64,000 nt of DNA from Halicephalobus mephisto (Eukaryota; Nematoda; Chromadorea; Rhabditida; Panagrolaimidae), in NCBI GenBank assembly GCA_009193035.1, contig SWDT01000232.1, positions 62,001 through 126,000 of the forward strand, written 5' to 3'. The notes under the pieces are model-generated. The model was given only the letters and a program-made list of their open reading frames with translations. It did not search any database and was not told where the DNA came from. A program made the position numbers and the translations under genes. Shown piece after piece: positions 20,885 to 33,128 of the stretch. The first letter of the stretch is position 1. Every line of letters starts with the position of its first letter.

Positions 20885-21917
20885 GTAAGTTCAAAATACA
20901 ATCGAAATTGATAAGAAGGATTATAATCTATAAAAAATAAAAATTTCAAAACTTCAACCCAAAATAACACTTTCCATATATCACCACATCTCCTTGGGGA
21001 GTGCGAATTTTATAAATAGAAATATCGATGTGAAAATTGTTATTTTTAAATTTCCTTTTTGGTTTATTAAAAATTGATCTTTGAATTTTTAAATTTCTAA
21101 TTCTAACAAATCTTATTTTCTCGTTAGCATTTACACATTACTATTTATAAAAATTAAATTTCAAGTGTGCGGATTAGCTTTCGTTTTCTTGAAATCCGGC
21201 AGTGAAGATGACTGGTCAGAACGAGGGGGTCCTGGAAGGCCTAAAATTTCCAACTTCTTAGGTACACCGTTGACACCTTGGAAGTTACCCTAGGGACCCC
21301 GTAGGTACCCTGTTGTCGTGTACAGTACGATCTGTTTGGCCTTTTCGAAGATGGGATCCATATAAACAACCTCCGACGGGAACCCCGGAAAAGCCAGTTT
21401 TACCACTGTTGACCGTCCAGTTGCATGTTTTCGTGGTAGGACCCGTGATTGTTGGGATAGAACTATAAATTACTGTACCTAATTCGGAGGCGAATTTTCT
21501 TCGACAGAGCAAACGGCGTGCGTCCACTTTGCGGGCTGGCCCAAATTGAAAAATATCGCAGTCAGAGACGGCTGTGCTTTTTTGAGCTACCCACTCCCTG
21601 TCTGGCGGGCTCCGACTCTTGCAGCGAACGAGGCCTTCTCCCCACACCGACGCCCAACATTCGCTGCGTATTGACAACACTGGAAGGGAATGCACGACAT
21701 TTCGTTCTTACCAACGATTACGAAATTTCCACCACATGATGAAATATGAAATAAAATAAATTTAAAAGGTTTTTATCATTGTTGACCGTAATGGTCAGTT
21801 TTTTACCATTGGTCAAAATCGTGACCGCCCACTTTTTCGAAAATGCGTTCATTGATTTATTTTTACCGAATTTTCGCGTGATGTGTAAATAATTTTAACG
21901 AAATAACACCATTTCAG
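20885..21917 (+). other. Candidate mep-1 intron or promoter, with a GC-richer block
   Basis: The interval 21180-21740 is GC-richer than anything nearby and has open frames on both strands (411 nt on the minus strand). Neither translation resembles a known family, and they overlap each other, so composition alone probably keeps them open. The most likely role is the mep-1 promoter. It ends at ACCATTTCAG (21908-21917), an acceptor 12 bases before the mep-1 ATG. Confidence 0.4.
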
Positions 21918-21929
21918 CCATTTATTATT

Positions 21930-24173
21930 ATGGTATCTGAAGTAGTTGCCGAGACAATGATGGTTCAGCCGAGGGAATCGAAGGTGGGTTTTCGTACTGT
22001 GGAATTGGGAGCTCATATATCGCCGTTCCAGGAGAGAAGTGTTTCGGTCGAAAATTCTTCACATTCAAACTCTCTTCCCGCCAAGGACGTCGAATGTATT
22101 AATATTGAGGACGACGAAGACTCCGCTGAAGACCTGACTCCGCCACCGACGAAGAAGCAGCGGATGAGCAGTGAGGAGTCTGACAAATCCAATACCGTGA
22201 AAAACGACAGCAAGGAAGAAGTGAAGTCTGAAAACGAAAATCAGAAAGATTCCAAGCCTGCAGACGATGACGAAAAAGTGCGTCAGACGTACGAAAAGCT
22301 GCTCGATAAGGTTACGGAACATATTAAGAGCCAAATAGGCGATGGGAAGGGGATCCAGAGGAAGGTCATGGATGTCATGTTGGCGGCCATCAACCGGGAG
22401 GTCATGAGTGACCCCATGGCTATCAAGGAACTGATAGTCAAGAAGATGTTGGTTCTGCCCAACTCCATCAGTCATCCTCCCTCCCAGGTGCTTCAACTGA
22501 CGATGGAGCACGACGCAGACGACCCTCTCGGTCGGCTGATCAACAAGCTCTTCGGGGACCAGAAGTGCAAGGAGAGCGACCAAGAGAAGAACGAGAAGCT
22601 CAGATTCAAGCGCGAGTTCGCTGCTCCGGTGATGACGAGGACAGTCGCCCAGATCGGCCAGGATCTTGTTCAAGAACACACTTACGGGGATATTGTCCAT
22701 GCGAGGAATCTCCCAGAAGTTCCCAGGGATATCGAAGGGTACAAACGGGTGGCGGATCAGCTGAAACCAGTATGGCAGAACCTGAGAACGAAGAACGCTG
22801 TCTACAAGACGAAATTCCATATTTGTCGTGTTTGCCGCTTTAAGACTGACAGTCTTGTTGCTTATTCCCAACACACCTGGATTCTCCATCACGACGGCAA
22901 ACGGTACAATTGCACAATGTGTCCGGAGTTCGACAACAGTGAGTACCGGATGAGAAGGCACTATCTGGAGAGCCACGCGGTCGTCCCCATTCCCAAGGAG
23001 GAGATCCAAACGCGATTTGATTGTTCCATCTGTGACCTTGATTTCAAGTACAAGGGCGAGCTGCACAACCACATGAAGGAGTGCAAGAGGAGTTTTTCTG
23101 TCACATGTAAGCAGATGCTGAAACCTAAATCAGAAGATCACTTATTTATTAATCAATGGCTTTGGCCACAACCTGCTCAAGAACCAAGTGTTGTTAATAA
23201 GAGACCTGCTCCGCAGAAACCAGTCGCTAAACCGATCAGATCTGTTATCCCACCGATGACGAATAGGAACCAGCCGGCTGTTCAGAGACCGGGTGCGGGA
23301 CGGCTTTCTGCTCCTATTCTACCTCCGAATAGACCTACGGCCAATGTCCCGACGCTGGAGAAGCTACTGCCTGTGCTGGCTACATTGTCCAACAATCCGA
23401 ATGCGTTGGAGAAACTGAAGACAGAGCAACCAGAAGTGTTCAGACAGTTACAGGGTCATTTTAGTGAGTTTTGAAATCAGGAAGACAAACATTTAGTGAC
23501 TTTTTAGATACTATTCGCAACAATCCTCAAGCTATGGCTCAAATCAAGAATCTCAATATTCCGAACCTCATGAGGCAAACGGCTAGGCCGTCTCCTTCTA
23601 ATCCAGCTGCGGCGGCGAAGAAAACAGCCAGTGGAGTACGTGTGTCTATGGCGCAGAATTCGACGGCCACTGCAGCTCGATCCCCTCCGACAACGTGCGA
23701 AATCTGCGATGTCGTCATAGAAGGGAAAGCCAAATATCTGGAACATATGCAATCTACCCATAAGAAACTTCAAAACAAAACTGTTGCTGACATGATGACA
23801 GGAGCTCCGCTGGCCTGTAGTAGATGTCAACAGCGGTTCTGGTGCTACGATGGACTAGAACGACATCTGGTGATGAGCCATGGGCTGGTTACCCAGGAGT
23901 ACTTGAGGAAAGCACAAGTAAAGGAAGACGGTGGACGCTGTCAAATTTGCAAAAAGGTGAGTGTTAACTGGCTAGTGGATATGGTTTGATGACTGTTTTC
24001 AGCAATACGCTTTCAATATGCTTCAGCACTTGGTGCAGGAACACAAGAAGAATCTATGCAGTGCGGAAATTCGTTATAGCTGTGATCTGTGCCAATACAG
24101 CTGTACTTCCTACCAGGATCTCGAGAAACATTTGTCGGATCAACATCCCAAGATGAATGCTTCGAAACATTGA
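21930..24173 (+). CDS. mep-1: MEP-1, C2H2 zinc-finger protein (spliced)
   Basis: Exons 21930-23463, 23508-23956 and 24003-24173, with introns of 44 and 46 nt, join in frame to 717 aa. The acidic N-terminal third carries a basic PPPTKKQRMSS patch. A conserved block follows (LVLPNSISHPPSQVLQLT; IGQDLVQEHTYGDIVHARNL). There are seven C2H2 fingers: three at about 297-390, the next at about 574-600, and three near the C terminus, including PLACSRCQQRFWCYDGLERH and CSAEIRYSCDLCQYSCTSYQ. The HLFINQWLW motif lies between the clusters. These match C. elegans MEP-1, a nuclear partner of LET-418/Mi-2 and of the MOG helicases that represses germline genes in soma and promotes the sperm-oocyte switch. It is shorter than the worm protein because the N-terminal acidic part and the Gln-rich middle are reduced. 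An acceptor at 21917 suggests SL trans-splicing or a cis-spliced leader exon. Confidence 0.92.
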
Positions 24174-24844
24174 AACTCGCAATTTAGTGTTGGAATCTTA
24201 TGGCCTTAACGTTATTGGTGGTTCATTTTTATATTTTGTCAGTACTTTCATGTGTTTTGTTTATTGGTTTTCATTCTGTGGAGGTAAAATGGTTTTTCCT
24301 GAGGATTTGAATATGTGAATTTTTGTCGAAAACAGGGAAAATCGGTAGCGAATGGAACTGGACGGATGATATGACGTTCGTTCCATTTTGTAAGATTAAT
24401 TTTTTGTCTTTAGACCAATGTTTTTGGTAGTTGGTTTAGTTTAACTTGAGAATCAAGGAAAGGAGATATTCCGGAATTAGAGGTGAAGGGGAAATGCCGC
24501 GGGGAGGAAGGACTGGAGTTGAAGTCTTCTTACCTTTTTAGATTAGTTTTATTAATGAAATTGAATAAAATAGTAATGGGATGATAGGAAGTTGGTTGAA
24601 AGTAAGTTTGAAACTAGTGAGAGTCGGAGGGGGGAATGCCGTGGGGGAGAAAGCGGGTGCGACGAATAGGGAAAACAAGAGAGAAGTTGGGCGATAGGAA
24701 ACCGGACTCGCGTGTCTCGAAGCGAGAGAGTGGCTCGTTTTGTCTTTATCATTTCCGACCAGTTTATCCGTTTTGACTGATTTGTAATTTATTAATGATT
24801 TAATTTGGGATATAAGAGTTGTATTGAATTTGCTATTTAACCAG
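24174..24844 (+). other. mep-1 3' UTR and ANKFY1-like promoter
   Basis: AATAAA at 24564-24569 may end the mep-1 transcript. A purine-rich, GC-richer block at 24450-24735 includes two similar GAAATGCCGCGGGGAG / GGAATGCCGTGGGGGAG patches and a CTCGAAGCGAGAG near-palindrome, and probably belongs to the promoter of the next gene. TATTTAACCAG ends at 24844, directly before the next ATG, and looks like a trans-splice acceptor. Confidence 0.5.
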
Positions 24845-27800
24845 ATGCGAAGTCACTTGGATCTTCTTCGTGAGGAGTACAGCCAACTCCAGGCGAAGCA
24901 CGTGGATCTCCAGAGGAGGTTCGATGTGCTCTCTGCGTCCAGGAGGATAGCCGACGGATCTTTCGCCGACCCTGGTGCGGAGTCTTCTGGTGGATTTGTC
25001 GAGAGGTTGATTGGAGTAGTCAGTGGACTTTACAATAAAGAGATATACAGGTTTGTTTACATGAAACAACGATGATTCATATATGGGAATTGTTTATTTC
25101 AGCGATTTGACTGTTAGCGTCGACGGGAGGGAAATCAGGGCCCACAAGATCGTTTTCGCTGCTCAGACGGACTACTGGGGGGATTTGGAGGACGTCTCGA
25201 CGATATCCATTGAAGGTGTGTCTTTCGAAATCGCGGACATCATTCTGAAATGGATGTACACTGATTTCTTCGATCCTAAATCCGACGATTCCGTCGTGAT
25301 TGATGTTTTGAGTTCCTCAATCAAGCTTAATCTGCCTTCGTTGAAAGAAAGATGTGAACATCTGCTAGTAGGAAGATTGGACATCGATAACTGCGTCAAG
25401 ATTTACCAATTTGCCGAGAAGGAGAACTTGGAAAAACTGAGAGACGAATGTGCCGAACTCGTTGCTGCCCGATGGAACGACTTCACTGCTCAGCACTTTA
25501 CCGACATGGACGCTGCTTTGTTGTATAAAATGCTTAAAAGAAGGTCGAAACACGTGCTTAATTCCATAATCACGCTCCAGAGGGAAGACGCTTTGTTTCT
25601 TTTCCTGGTCGAAAACGAACCGAAGCTTGTCGAAGTCACGAACGAACCAGACGAGAACGACCAGCTTCCCCTTGACATAGCCTTGAACTCCCGTCAGTTG
25701 AGCATTGCCAAGACTCTGAAGGAACACAAGGCTGATCTGAATCGACTGGACAAGAACGGCCGAAGCTTCGTCTTCAAAGCGGTCCAGAGGGGGGACGTGG
25801 AGGCCTGCGAATTCCTGGCCGCCAACGGAGCTTCCATGTCGTACATAAATTCAGTCACTGGAGATACGCTTCTGCATGTTCTGGCTTCGTCGGAGACCTC
25901 AGAATCCCTCCTTCATTGGGCCACCAAGTACATCGACCAATTCGATTTGAATGTTGTCGACAAAAAATCCAGAACACCTTTGATGATAACTTTGGAGAAA
26001 CCTAATGTGGCCTTCTTTGAGCTCCTGATCAAACAACCAAGTCTGGATGTGAATATTAAAAACGCCTCCGGCAAGTCTCCTCTGGAAGTGGCTTTGTTGG
26101 AACTTCACAACTTGGATTTCGCCGCAAAATTGGTCGATCATGGAGCGGATCTGAATGTCTTTGATGGAAAGAAAAGAACGCTTCTTCACAAGGCTGTCTC
26201 TATCGACAACTTTACCGTAGTCCAATTCCTTGCTGAAAAAAAAGCCGATGTCAACAGTCCTGACGAAAATGTAAATTTAAAAAAAAAATTTTCATATATG
26301 GAATTTTTCAGAATGCTACTCCTTTGCACTTCTACCTCTCTAAACTCCTTACTTCTGCTTCGTTCACCGCAGAACAAGCGGATATCCTTAAGTTACTCGT
26401 GATATCCGGGGCCGATTTGTCTATTAGAGAAAAGTCATCTGGAATGACACCTATTCACATCGCTGTTCAGAGAGATGCCAAAGTTTTGCAAGTTTTGCTG
26501 GATGCTGTTCCTGAAGGACTTCCGTTGGACGTTGTGGATGAACTTGGACGGACTCCGCTTTGGTGTGCTTTGGAAGCGAACAAGTTTCCTGCTGCACAGT
26601 TGTTGCTTAAAGCTGGGGCTAATATAAATGAAAAAACTCCGGAAGGAACTCCGATTTTGATTAAAGCTATTGAATCAAGAAGGGATGATATTATTCGGTT
26701 TTTGCTCGACAATAAAGCAGATGCTGGAGTTACTTCTTCGAATGGTGCTGATTGCCTGAGGCTAGCCGTTTATCAAGGATTAACTTCAACTGTTGATTAT
26801 TTATGCAAAATTGGAGCACAATTGGATTCTCCCGATCCAGAAACGAAACTTCCGCCTATTTGGACCGCTTTGACGAGAGACGACTACGCCACGGCTTCCG
26901 TACTGATCGCCAACGGCTGTGACGTCGAAGGATACGCCCCGAATTCTGAAAACACTTGTTTCGAAACCATGCTTCTGAGAGCTGTGGACATGAACGATCA
27001 AAAAGCCGCCGTGTTTTTGATCAAAAAGTGAGTATTTTTTAAATCTCATGTTAGTTGTAATTTTTCGAATAACTTGATGCTTTGATAATAACCCTCGAAA
27101 GTGGACAGGGTTGTATATTTCATACGATCTTAATCTAGAATGTTTTAATAATTTTTAAAAATAATACTCAAAAAATTAATTACGAACTTGCGGGATTATG
27201 AAATTATACAAATCTAGAATTATTACTTGACTTTTTGTAGTTTTTAATAAATTCTAGAAATTTGCATTGAGAAGATTTTATAAAATTCCTAATTTTCGGT
27301 TTTTATAATAAAATGATGAGGTGGTTGAACAATTCAGATCTAGAATTATCACTTGACTTTCTGTAGTTTCTAATGAATTCTAGAAATTTGCATCGAGAAG
27401 ATTTCATAAAATTCCTAATTTTCGGTTTTTATAATAAAATGATGAGGTGGTTGAACAATTCAGATCTAGAATTATTACTTGACTTTCTGTAATTCCTGAA
27501 ATTTGCATCGAGAGAACTTTATAACAATATCCATTTTTTAACTTTTAGAATAATTTTAATTATTTTTTATTGATTTTAATAATTGTTTTTAAATTTTAAT
27601 GATTAATTTTCAGTGGTTGTAATGTTAATGCCACGAGGAAACCTCTAGATGAAGATAATCCATCTCCCGACATTGATTTCAAACAAACAGCTCTTCATAT
27701 GAGTGTCCAGTGGTGTTTGAAAGATGTTACAGCAGCTCTTGTGGCGAATTCTAACTGTAAAATTGATGCCCAGGATTCAGATGGAAGAGCAGCAGTCCAT

Positions 27801-29842
27801 TTCGCCGTCATCAATGAAGATTACGAAACACTTAATCTGTTACTGGCTCATCCAGATCCGTCGTTTCTTGGATGTAAGGATAAATATGGGATGAGTCCTC
27901 TAGCACATGCAATGAAGAAGGGAAATAACAAAGCTGCAGAAGCTATTTGTAGAAGACTGCCTCATGCTGCTCTCCAGGTTAATGGGAAAGGAGAGAATTT
28001 GCTTCATACTGTAATAAAATCAGAAGATTTTGAATCGGTTTTATTTTTGCTAGGATTGCAAATTGACGTCAATATCCCTGTTCAGAATAATGAAAGATTG
28101 ACGGCTTTGCATCTGTGTGCGGAAGTCGGAAATGAGATGATCATGAGGAATCTGATTCTGGCTGGAGCTGAAGTGAATGCCAGAAGCATTGAAGGATTAA
28201 CTTCTCTTCATGTTGCTGCAGAAAAAAATCACAGTGAATTAGTGAGAATTTTAATTGAAAATGGAGGAGATCCAAATATTGGAGATGAAGATGGAAATAA
28301 TGCTCTTCATTTTGCTGTTTCGAAAGGATCATTGGAATCTGTTCAGATATTATTGACTGAATCTGGTGTGGATCCTGGAGCTGTGAATAAGAAAAAACAA
28401 AATATTCTTCATCTTTGTTCAATCACAATTGGACCTGGTTCTGTTGAAATGTTCAGGTTGATCATGGAGCTTATCCCCAATTATCCGCTTGAATGTCAAG
28501 ATCTTTATGGAAATACCAGTAAGTTTTAAATTAATTATATTTTTAAAATTGTCATTTTAAAAAACTTAAAATCTTAGAATTTAACAGATTTTTAAATTTT
28601 AAATAATTTACGAAAATATTTTGGGATTTTCTAAAATTCTCTAAATTCTGATAGGTTTTAAAATTTCTAAGAACTTGATGGAAGATTTCTGGAATTTCAA
28701 AAGCTAGAATTTTCTTAATTTTAGTTGAACTTTCTACAAACTTTGAATTCTGTAGAAATTTATGAAGTCTAATATATTTTGAGAATTTTGTAAAATTTAA
28801 TATATTTTGAGAATTTTGAAATTTAATATATTTCGAGAATTTTGTAAAATTTAATATATTTTGAGAATTTTGTGAGTTTTTTAAGCTTTTTAGAACTTTA
28901 ATAAAGTTTCTAGAATTTAGCAAGGTATTTTTGAAATTTTTAAATATTTTATAAAAACTTTCTCGAATTTCGAAAATTTTTAGAATTTTCTAAATTCTCA
29001 TTGAATAAGTTAAAAATTATCTAAAATTTCTAAAATCTCCCAAAGTTAAATACCGTCTTTTTTGAAACTTCTAGTTTTTGAAGGTTTTAAAACTTTTTTA
29101 AAAATCCTTGGTGTGGTTTTGTAATATTATTTGTTTTTGATTTTTGTAATGTTATTTTAGTGTTTTTACTGGCGTTTATCAACGGAAATGGAGACTTGTG
29201 TAGATTAGCATTGAAATATGGAGCGTGTTTGGCAACGACGAACCACACTGGTCAATCTATATTCAAAGTAGATACTCCGACGAAACAGTTGTTGTTTGGG
29301 TTACTGGATAAGCTGGAAGCTGAACCTAAATGGGCTGATGGAGAGTTTTGTTCTGATTGTGAAGCTAGATTTACCTTGACAATGAGAAAACATCACTGCC
29401 GGTGAGATTTTTAAATTTATAATTTTATAATTTTTTTAAATTACACAAAAATTTAAAAATTTCTTAATTTTATAATTTTTTTAAAATTACACAAGAATCT
29501 AAAAACTTTTTAATTTTTGTTTTTTTTAAATTTATGTAATTTTTCGAGTTTCTATATTTTTAAGTTTTCTATGATTTTTGTAATTTTTAAGCTTTTTAAA
29601 CATATGAGAATTTAAAAAACTAAGAAATTTTAAAGTTTCTGTTTTTATAATTTTTAAGTTTTAAAAAATTTTTTAAGTTTTAATATAAATGTTTTTTCAG
29701 GCATTGTGGAAGATTGGTTTGCGCCAAATGCTCTGAACATCAGCTCCCGATTGTGAAGTACAATTTAAACAAGAATGTTAGAGTTTGTCATATGTGCTTC
29801 GACGTCTTGACCATGGCAGGAGTCGATGGATACCAATATTAA
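24845..29842 (+). CDS. ANKFY1: ANKFY1 / Rabankyrin-5 orthologue: BTB, ankyrin repeats, FYVE (spliced)
   Basis: Exons 24845-25050, 25103-26270, 26312-27027, 27614-28518, 29161-29401 and 29701-29842 join in frame to 1125 aa, close to vertebrate ANKFY1. A short N-terminal coiled coil (LREEYSQLQAKHVDLQRRFD) is followed by a BTB domain (about 69-170, DLTVSVDGREIRAHKIVFAA) and a BACK-like helical part. Some twenty ankyrin repeats span about 210-1040 (e.g. NGRSFVFKAVQRGDVEACEF, EGLTSLHVAAEKNHSELVRI). The C-terminal FYVE finger (about 1054-1120) has WADGEFCSDC, RKHHCRHCGRLVCAKCS and RVCHMC. The family binds PI3P and Rab5-GTP on early endosomes and macropinosomes; this role is inferred from orthology, and the basic KHHCR pocket is present. 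The ATG abuts a TTTAACCAG acceptor, so a trans-spliced start is likely. Introns 3 and 4 are long and AT-rich; intron 3 has a tandem repeat. Confidence 0.93.
27210..27500. repeat. Tandem repeat of about 128 bp in ANKFY1-like intron 3
   Basis: About two and a half copies of a unit containing TCTAGAATTATTACTTGACT, CTAGAAATTTGCATCGAGAA and ATAATAAAATGATGAGGTGG. The first two copies differ at few positions, so the duplication is recent. Confidence 0.75.
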
Positions 29843-30524
29843 GTGCCTTGATTTTACTTGTAATTTATGCATTTTGTAATTATTTATTTTATATTTATAT
29901 TTGAAAATGATGAAAATAGAGAAATTTAAACAAAATAATGTTTTTTGTCAGTTTTTCTTTTTTATAATGTATAAATGGAAAAACGGTCCAAATCAGCCAT
30001 AATTGCATTTTTTTGTGAAAAATAAAATTGGCTCGTTTCCAGAGAACAAAGGTCAAATCTGGTCTGTTTCTGCTCTCTCATTGGCGAGAGTTTAGTTGTT
30101 TTTTGTTTTAGATCGTTAGACTAGTTTTTCCTTTTCATTCGATTCGATCGAGTTTTTGTTTTCCAAACTTTCCGGAATTGCCCTGTGTAATTGATCGAAT
30201 AACTGACCATCATGTGGTTAATATTCGATCAGTGATGTTTTTTTATTCGTTGTCCTGAGACACGTTGCTCGATAAGTCGGGCTTTTCCAGACTGCTTATG
30301 AGCTGTAGTTTGATAACAATGGAAATTTTCCCTGTTTTTAATATTTTTCTTTATTTGTAGTTTTGAGTGTTTTTGATATATGAATTTCGTTCTATAGCCT
30401 GGTTTGATTGTGTCTCGTGATATCCTCATTTGGATTATTCTTTTTCAACGTTTTTTACAATTTCCGAATGCGATCCATTTCAGATGCGGCAGAGATAGAC
30501 GAACTGCTTTCATTCTGTTCAACA
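29843..30524 (+). other. ANKFY1-like 3' end and promoter of the phosphotransferase gene
   Basis: A possible poly(A) signal AATAAA lies at about 30022. A balanced region at 30030-30310 is the likely promoter. CCATTTCAG ends at 30483 and would be the trans-splice acceptor; the first in-frame ATG after it is 30525. An upstream in-frame ATG at about 30468 would add 19 residues but lies before that acceptor. Confidence 0.45.
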
Positions 30525-32902
30525 ATGGGGTTCTTTGACTACAAGTATCTAGATGCTAACAAGATCCGTGGATTCGATAATTACAGAGTAAATTTCCAGC
30601 TTCATATATCAAATTTGTCTAAAACTTGGATTGACATACAAGATTTCCCTAAACTTTTGATTTCATATATCAACTTCCCTTAAATTTTCGGACTTAATAT
30701 ATCGAATTGTTTAGAACGTTCGATTTTATATATGAACTTTCCCTAAAATTACTGGTTTCATAGAATTTACTAAAATTTTTGATTTTGTATGTCAGTTTTC
30801 CCTAAAATTTTGGTTTCACATCACATTTCCTCAATATTCTTGGTTTCAGTACAGTTGCATCGATAACAGTCCGATCGCAGTCTACATTAGCCATCCGTTT
30901 TGGAATTGGTTTGTTCATGTTAGTTTTCATCTCTTCCATGTGTGAATTGAACATTTTTGTTTCAGTTTTACCCAGAATGGCTCGCTCCGAACGTGCTGAC
31001 TTTGACTGGAGCTTGTTTGGTAATGGGATGTTATTTCTTTGTCAGTTGGATTGATCCAAATTTGAATTCCAACAACTATGGAGCTCCAGATTCCGAAAAC
31101 ATTCCAAATTGGATTTGGCTACTTTGTTCGATCTGTACCTTCACTGCTCATCTCCTTGACGGAACAGATGGGAAACAAGCCAGAAGAACTGGGGCTTCTG
31201 GACCAACAGGAGAACTTTGTAAGTGTTTTTATATGAATTTTTAAGTAACATCTCTTTTAGTCGACCACGGACTAGATTCTTGGTCCACGGTCCCATTCAC
31301 CATCACCATCTTTTCCATATTCGGGAGAGGAGAATACAGCATCGATCCTGTTCATCTCCTTGGGATTTTGATCACAGTTCAGTTAGTCTTTATTGTAACT
31401 CACTGGGAAAAGTACAATACAGGTGTTCTATTTCTTTCATGGGGTTACGATGCTAGTCAATACGTAAGTTTTTGAATTTAAAATACAAAATAATCCACTT
31501 TCGATGGGCTAAGATTTTGTGCTCCATATTCCTCGATTCAAAAGTTTATGGATTTATTTCAGTAGAATATAGCTCCAAAACATTGAAAATTATATAAAAT
31601 TGTGAAACTGTCGAATGAAACCAAAATTCCAGGCTATTTTGATATGTTGAAAACTCTAGGAATTTGTTTTAAGATTATTTCACAGAAAATCGTATTTCTA
31701 ATTTCTGCAATATACGATTGATTTCGAAATTGTATAAGATGACCAAATGACCATATATATTCAGAGTTGTTACTTAGAGCAGTTTCTAAAATATCCTGGA
31801 AATTTGCATTGGAATAATTTCATAAAATAATTCATTTATTTTCCTTAATTACGTAATTTTATTCCAAAAACTATAAATTTTTCAGGGCTTATCGTTATTC
31901 TACTTGTTTACCTACTTAGTGGGCCACAAGTATTATCATTTCTACGTCATCCCAGGATTCAGTTTTGCTCAAGTATTCGAAATTGGATTCTACGGTAAGT
32001 TTATTATTGATTAATATTCCATTTAAATAATTATTTTCAGTAATTTGCGTGTTGTCATTTGTAATGTCAGGATACAACATGTATTATTCTTACTATGTTG
32101 ACAAAACTGGCAAACAAGATAATTTTATTGAAATGATTCTTCCTATGGTTTCTCCAACTGTTCTTTTTACAGTTAGTGTTTATTGGGCAAAGAATAGTCC
32201 TCAAAATGTAATAGATTCAAATCCAAGATTATTTTTCTGGACAATGGGAGTTGTATTTTCCAATATTGCAGTAAGTTTTATATTCCCTGAAAATGAATAC
32301 CTATGAGTTTCATCTTCGGCATTTTTTTCTTTTATGAATCACAAAGACCCCCTTCGATTTATCAGATCTTTTGTCTTTTTTTCTGAAACTAGTCACATTT
32401 CCCGCGTGCCGCCTGCTGTGACCATATTTTCTTCTACAAAAAGTGCCAATCTGTTTGTTTATTACACCAGGAAACGATAATCTCCTGATCGATCATTGTC
32501 GGAGATTTTTGTGGGATTCGATTTATATCTGAAGATTAACTGAAAAAAGATTGATTACAGTAATAATTGATTTTTTTAGGTAAGATTAATAATTGCTCAA
32601 ATGAGTGTAACAAGATCGGAAGTTATGAACAAATGCTTGATACTGTATTCATTGATAGCTGGTTTAGCAGTTTCTGGATTTTTTGGAGAATCAGAAGTGA
32701 CAATTTTGAGGCTTTTGGGATTTGTGTTGACAGCAGCTCATGTTCATTATGGTACTTGTGTGGTTAGTTGTAAATTACAGTAGTTGTGAAATTATTTTTG
32801 GATTTATTTTAGGTTCGTCAACTATGTTCTCATTTTAAAATTAATGCTTTTAATTTGGATTACTTGAGACAATCTTCACAAAACAAAGAACGCCAAGAGT
32901 AA
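30525..32902 (+). CDS. EPT1: Ethanolamine phosphotransferase (EPT1/SELENOI family)
   Basis: Exons 30525-30587, 30850-30918, 30966-31218, 31261-31463, 31886-31994, 32041-32270, 32580-32762 and 32813-32902 give exactly 400 codons (399 aa; vertebrate EPT1 has about 397). The CDP-alcohol phosphotransferase signature DG(x)2AR(x)8G(x)3D(x)3D is intact: LLDGTDGKQARRTG followed by GELFDHGLDSW. About ten hydrophobic segments fit a multipass ER/Golgi membrane enzyme that joins CDP-ethanolamine to diacylglycerol to make phosphatidylethanolamine. HPFWNW, the HWEKYNTGVLFLSWGYD block and the near-terminal VVRQLCSHFKINAFNL favour EPT1 over the choline-specific paralogues. The start MGFFDYKYLDANKIRGFDNY lines up with the vertebrate N terminus. 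There is no selenocysteine-like in-frame TGA. The stop TAA overlaps a good donor, so an alternative C terminus is possible (exon 33071-33128). Confidence 0.92.
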
Positions 32903-33070
32903 GAACTGATTTGAGTAAGAAACAAGCCGTTGTCATGAAATGTTTTTGTGCTTTGCGAGTTTTTCATTTTTGTAGAACTTCTTTGAATCTGTTTGGTGAT
33001 GGTGCGTGATGTTCCCCTTAGCTTTTTGGCTTGTTTTAGTTCGATTTTTAAGATTTTTATTGTTTTTCAG

Positions 33071-33128
33071 AGGTTCCAGAATCTATCGTTTACCGTCAGA
33101 AGCCAACAGAACTCTCCAAACTTTGTAA
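33071..33128 (+). CDS. Possible alternative last exon of the phosphotransferase gene
   Basis: The donor CAAGA|GTAAGA at 32899 overlaps the annotated stop codon. Splicing to the acceptor TTGTTTTTCAG (ending 33070) replaces the last residue by GSRIYRLPSEANRTLQTL and a TAA at 33126-33128. Both splice sites match the consensus well and the intron would be 172 nt. The tail has no recognised motif. Confidence 0.4.

Noticed and set aside
21285..21739. Overlapping open frames on both strands upstream of mep-1
   Set aside because: Neither resembles a known protein, they overlap each other, and the GC-rich composition alone explains the lack of stops. Treated as promoter.
22065..23072. Long open frame (335 aa) antisense to mep-1 exon 1
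   Set aside because: It is the mirror of a GC-balanced coding exon; its translation has no family features and the sense strand has seven zinc fingers and conserved splice phases.
24174..30524. Operon of mep-1, the ANKFY1-like and EPT1-like genes
   Set aside because: Intergenic gaps of 670-680 bp with their own promoter-like islands are much larger than the usual 100-bp operon spacing; no SL2-type U-rich element recognised.
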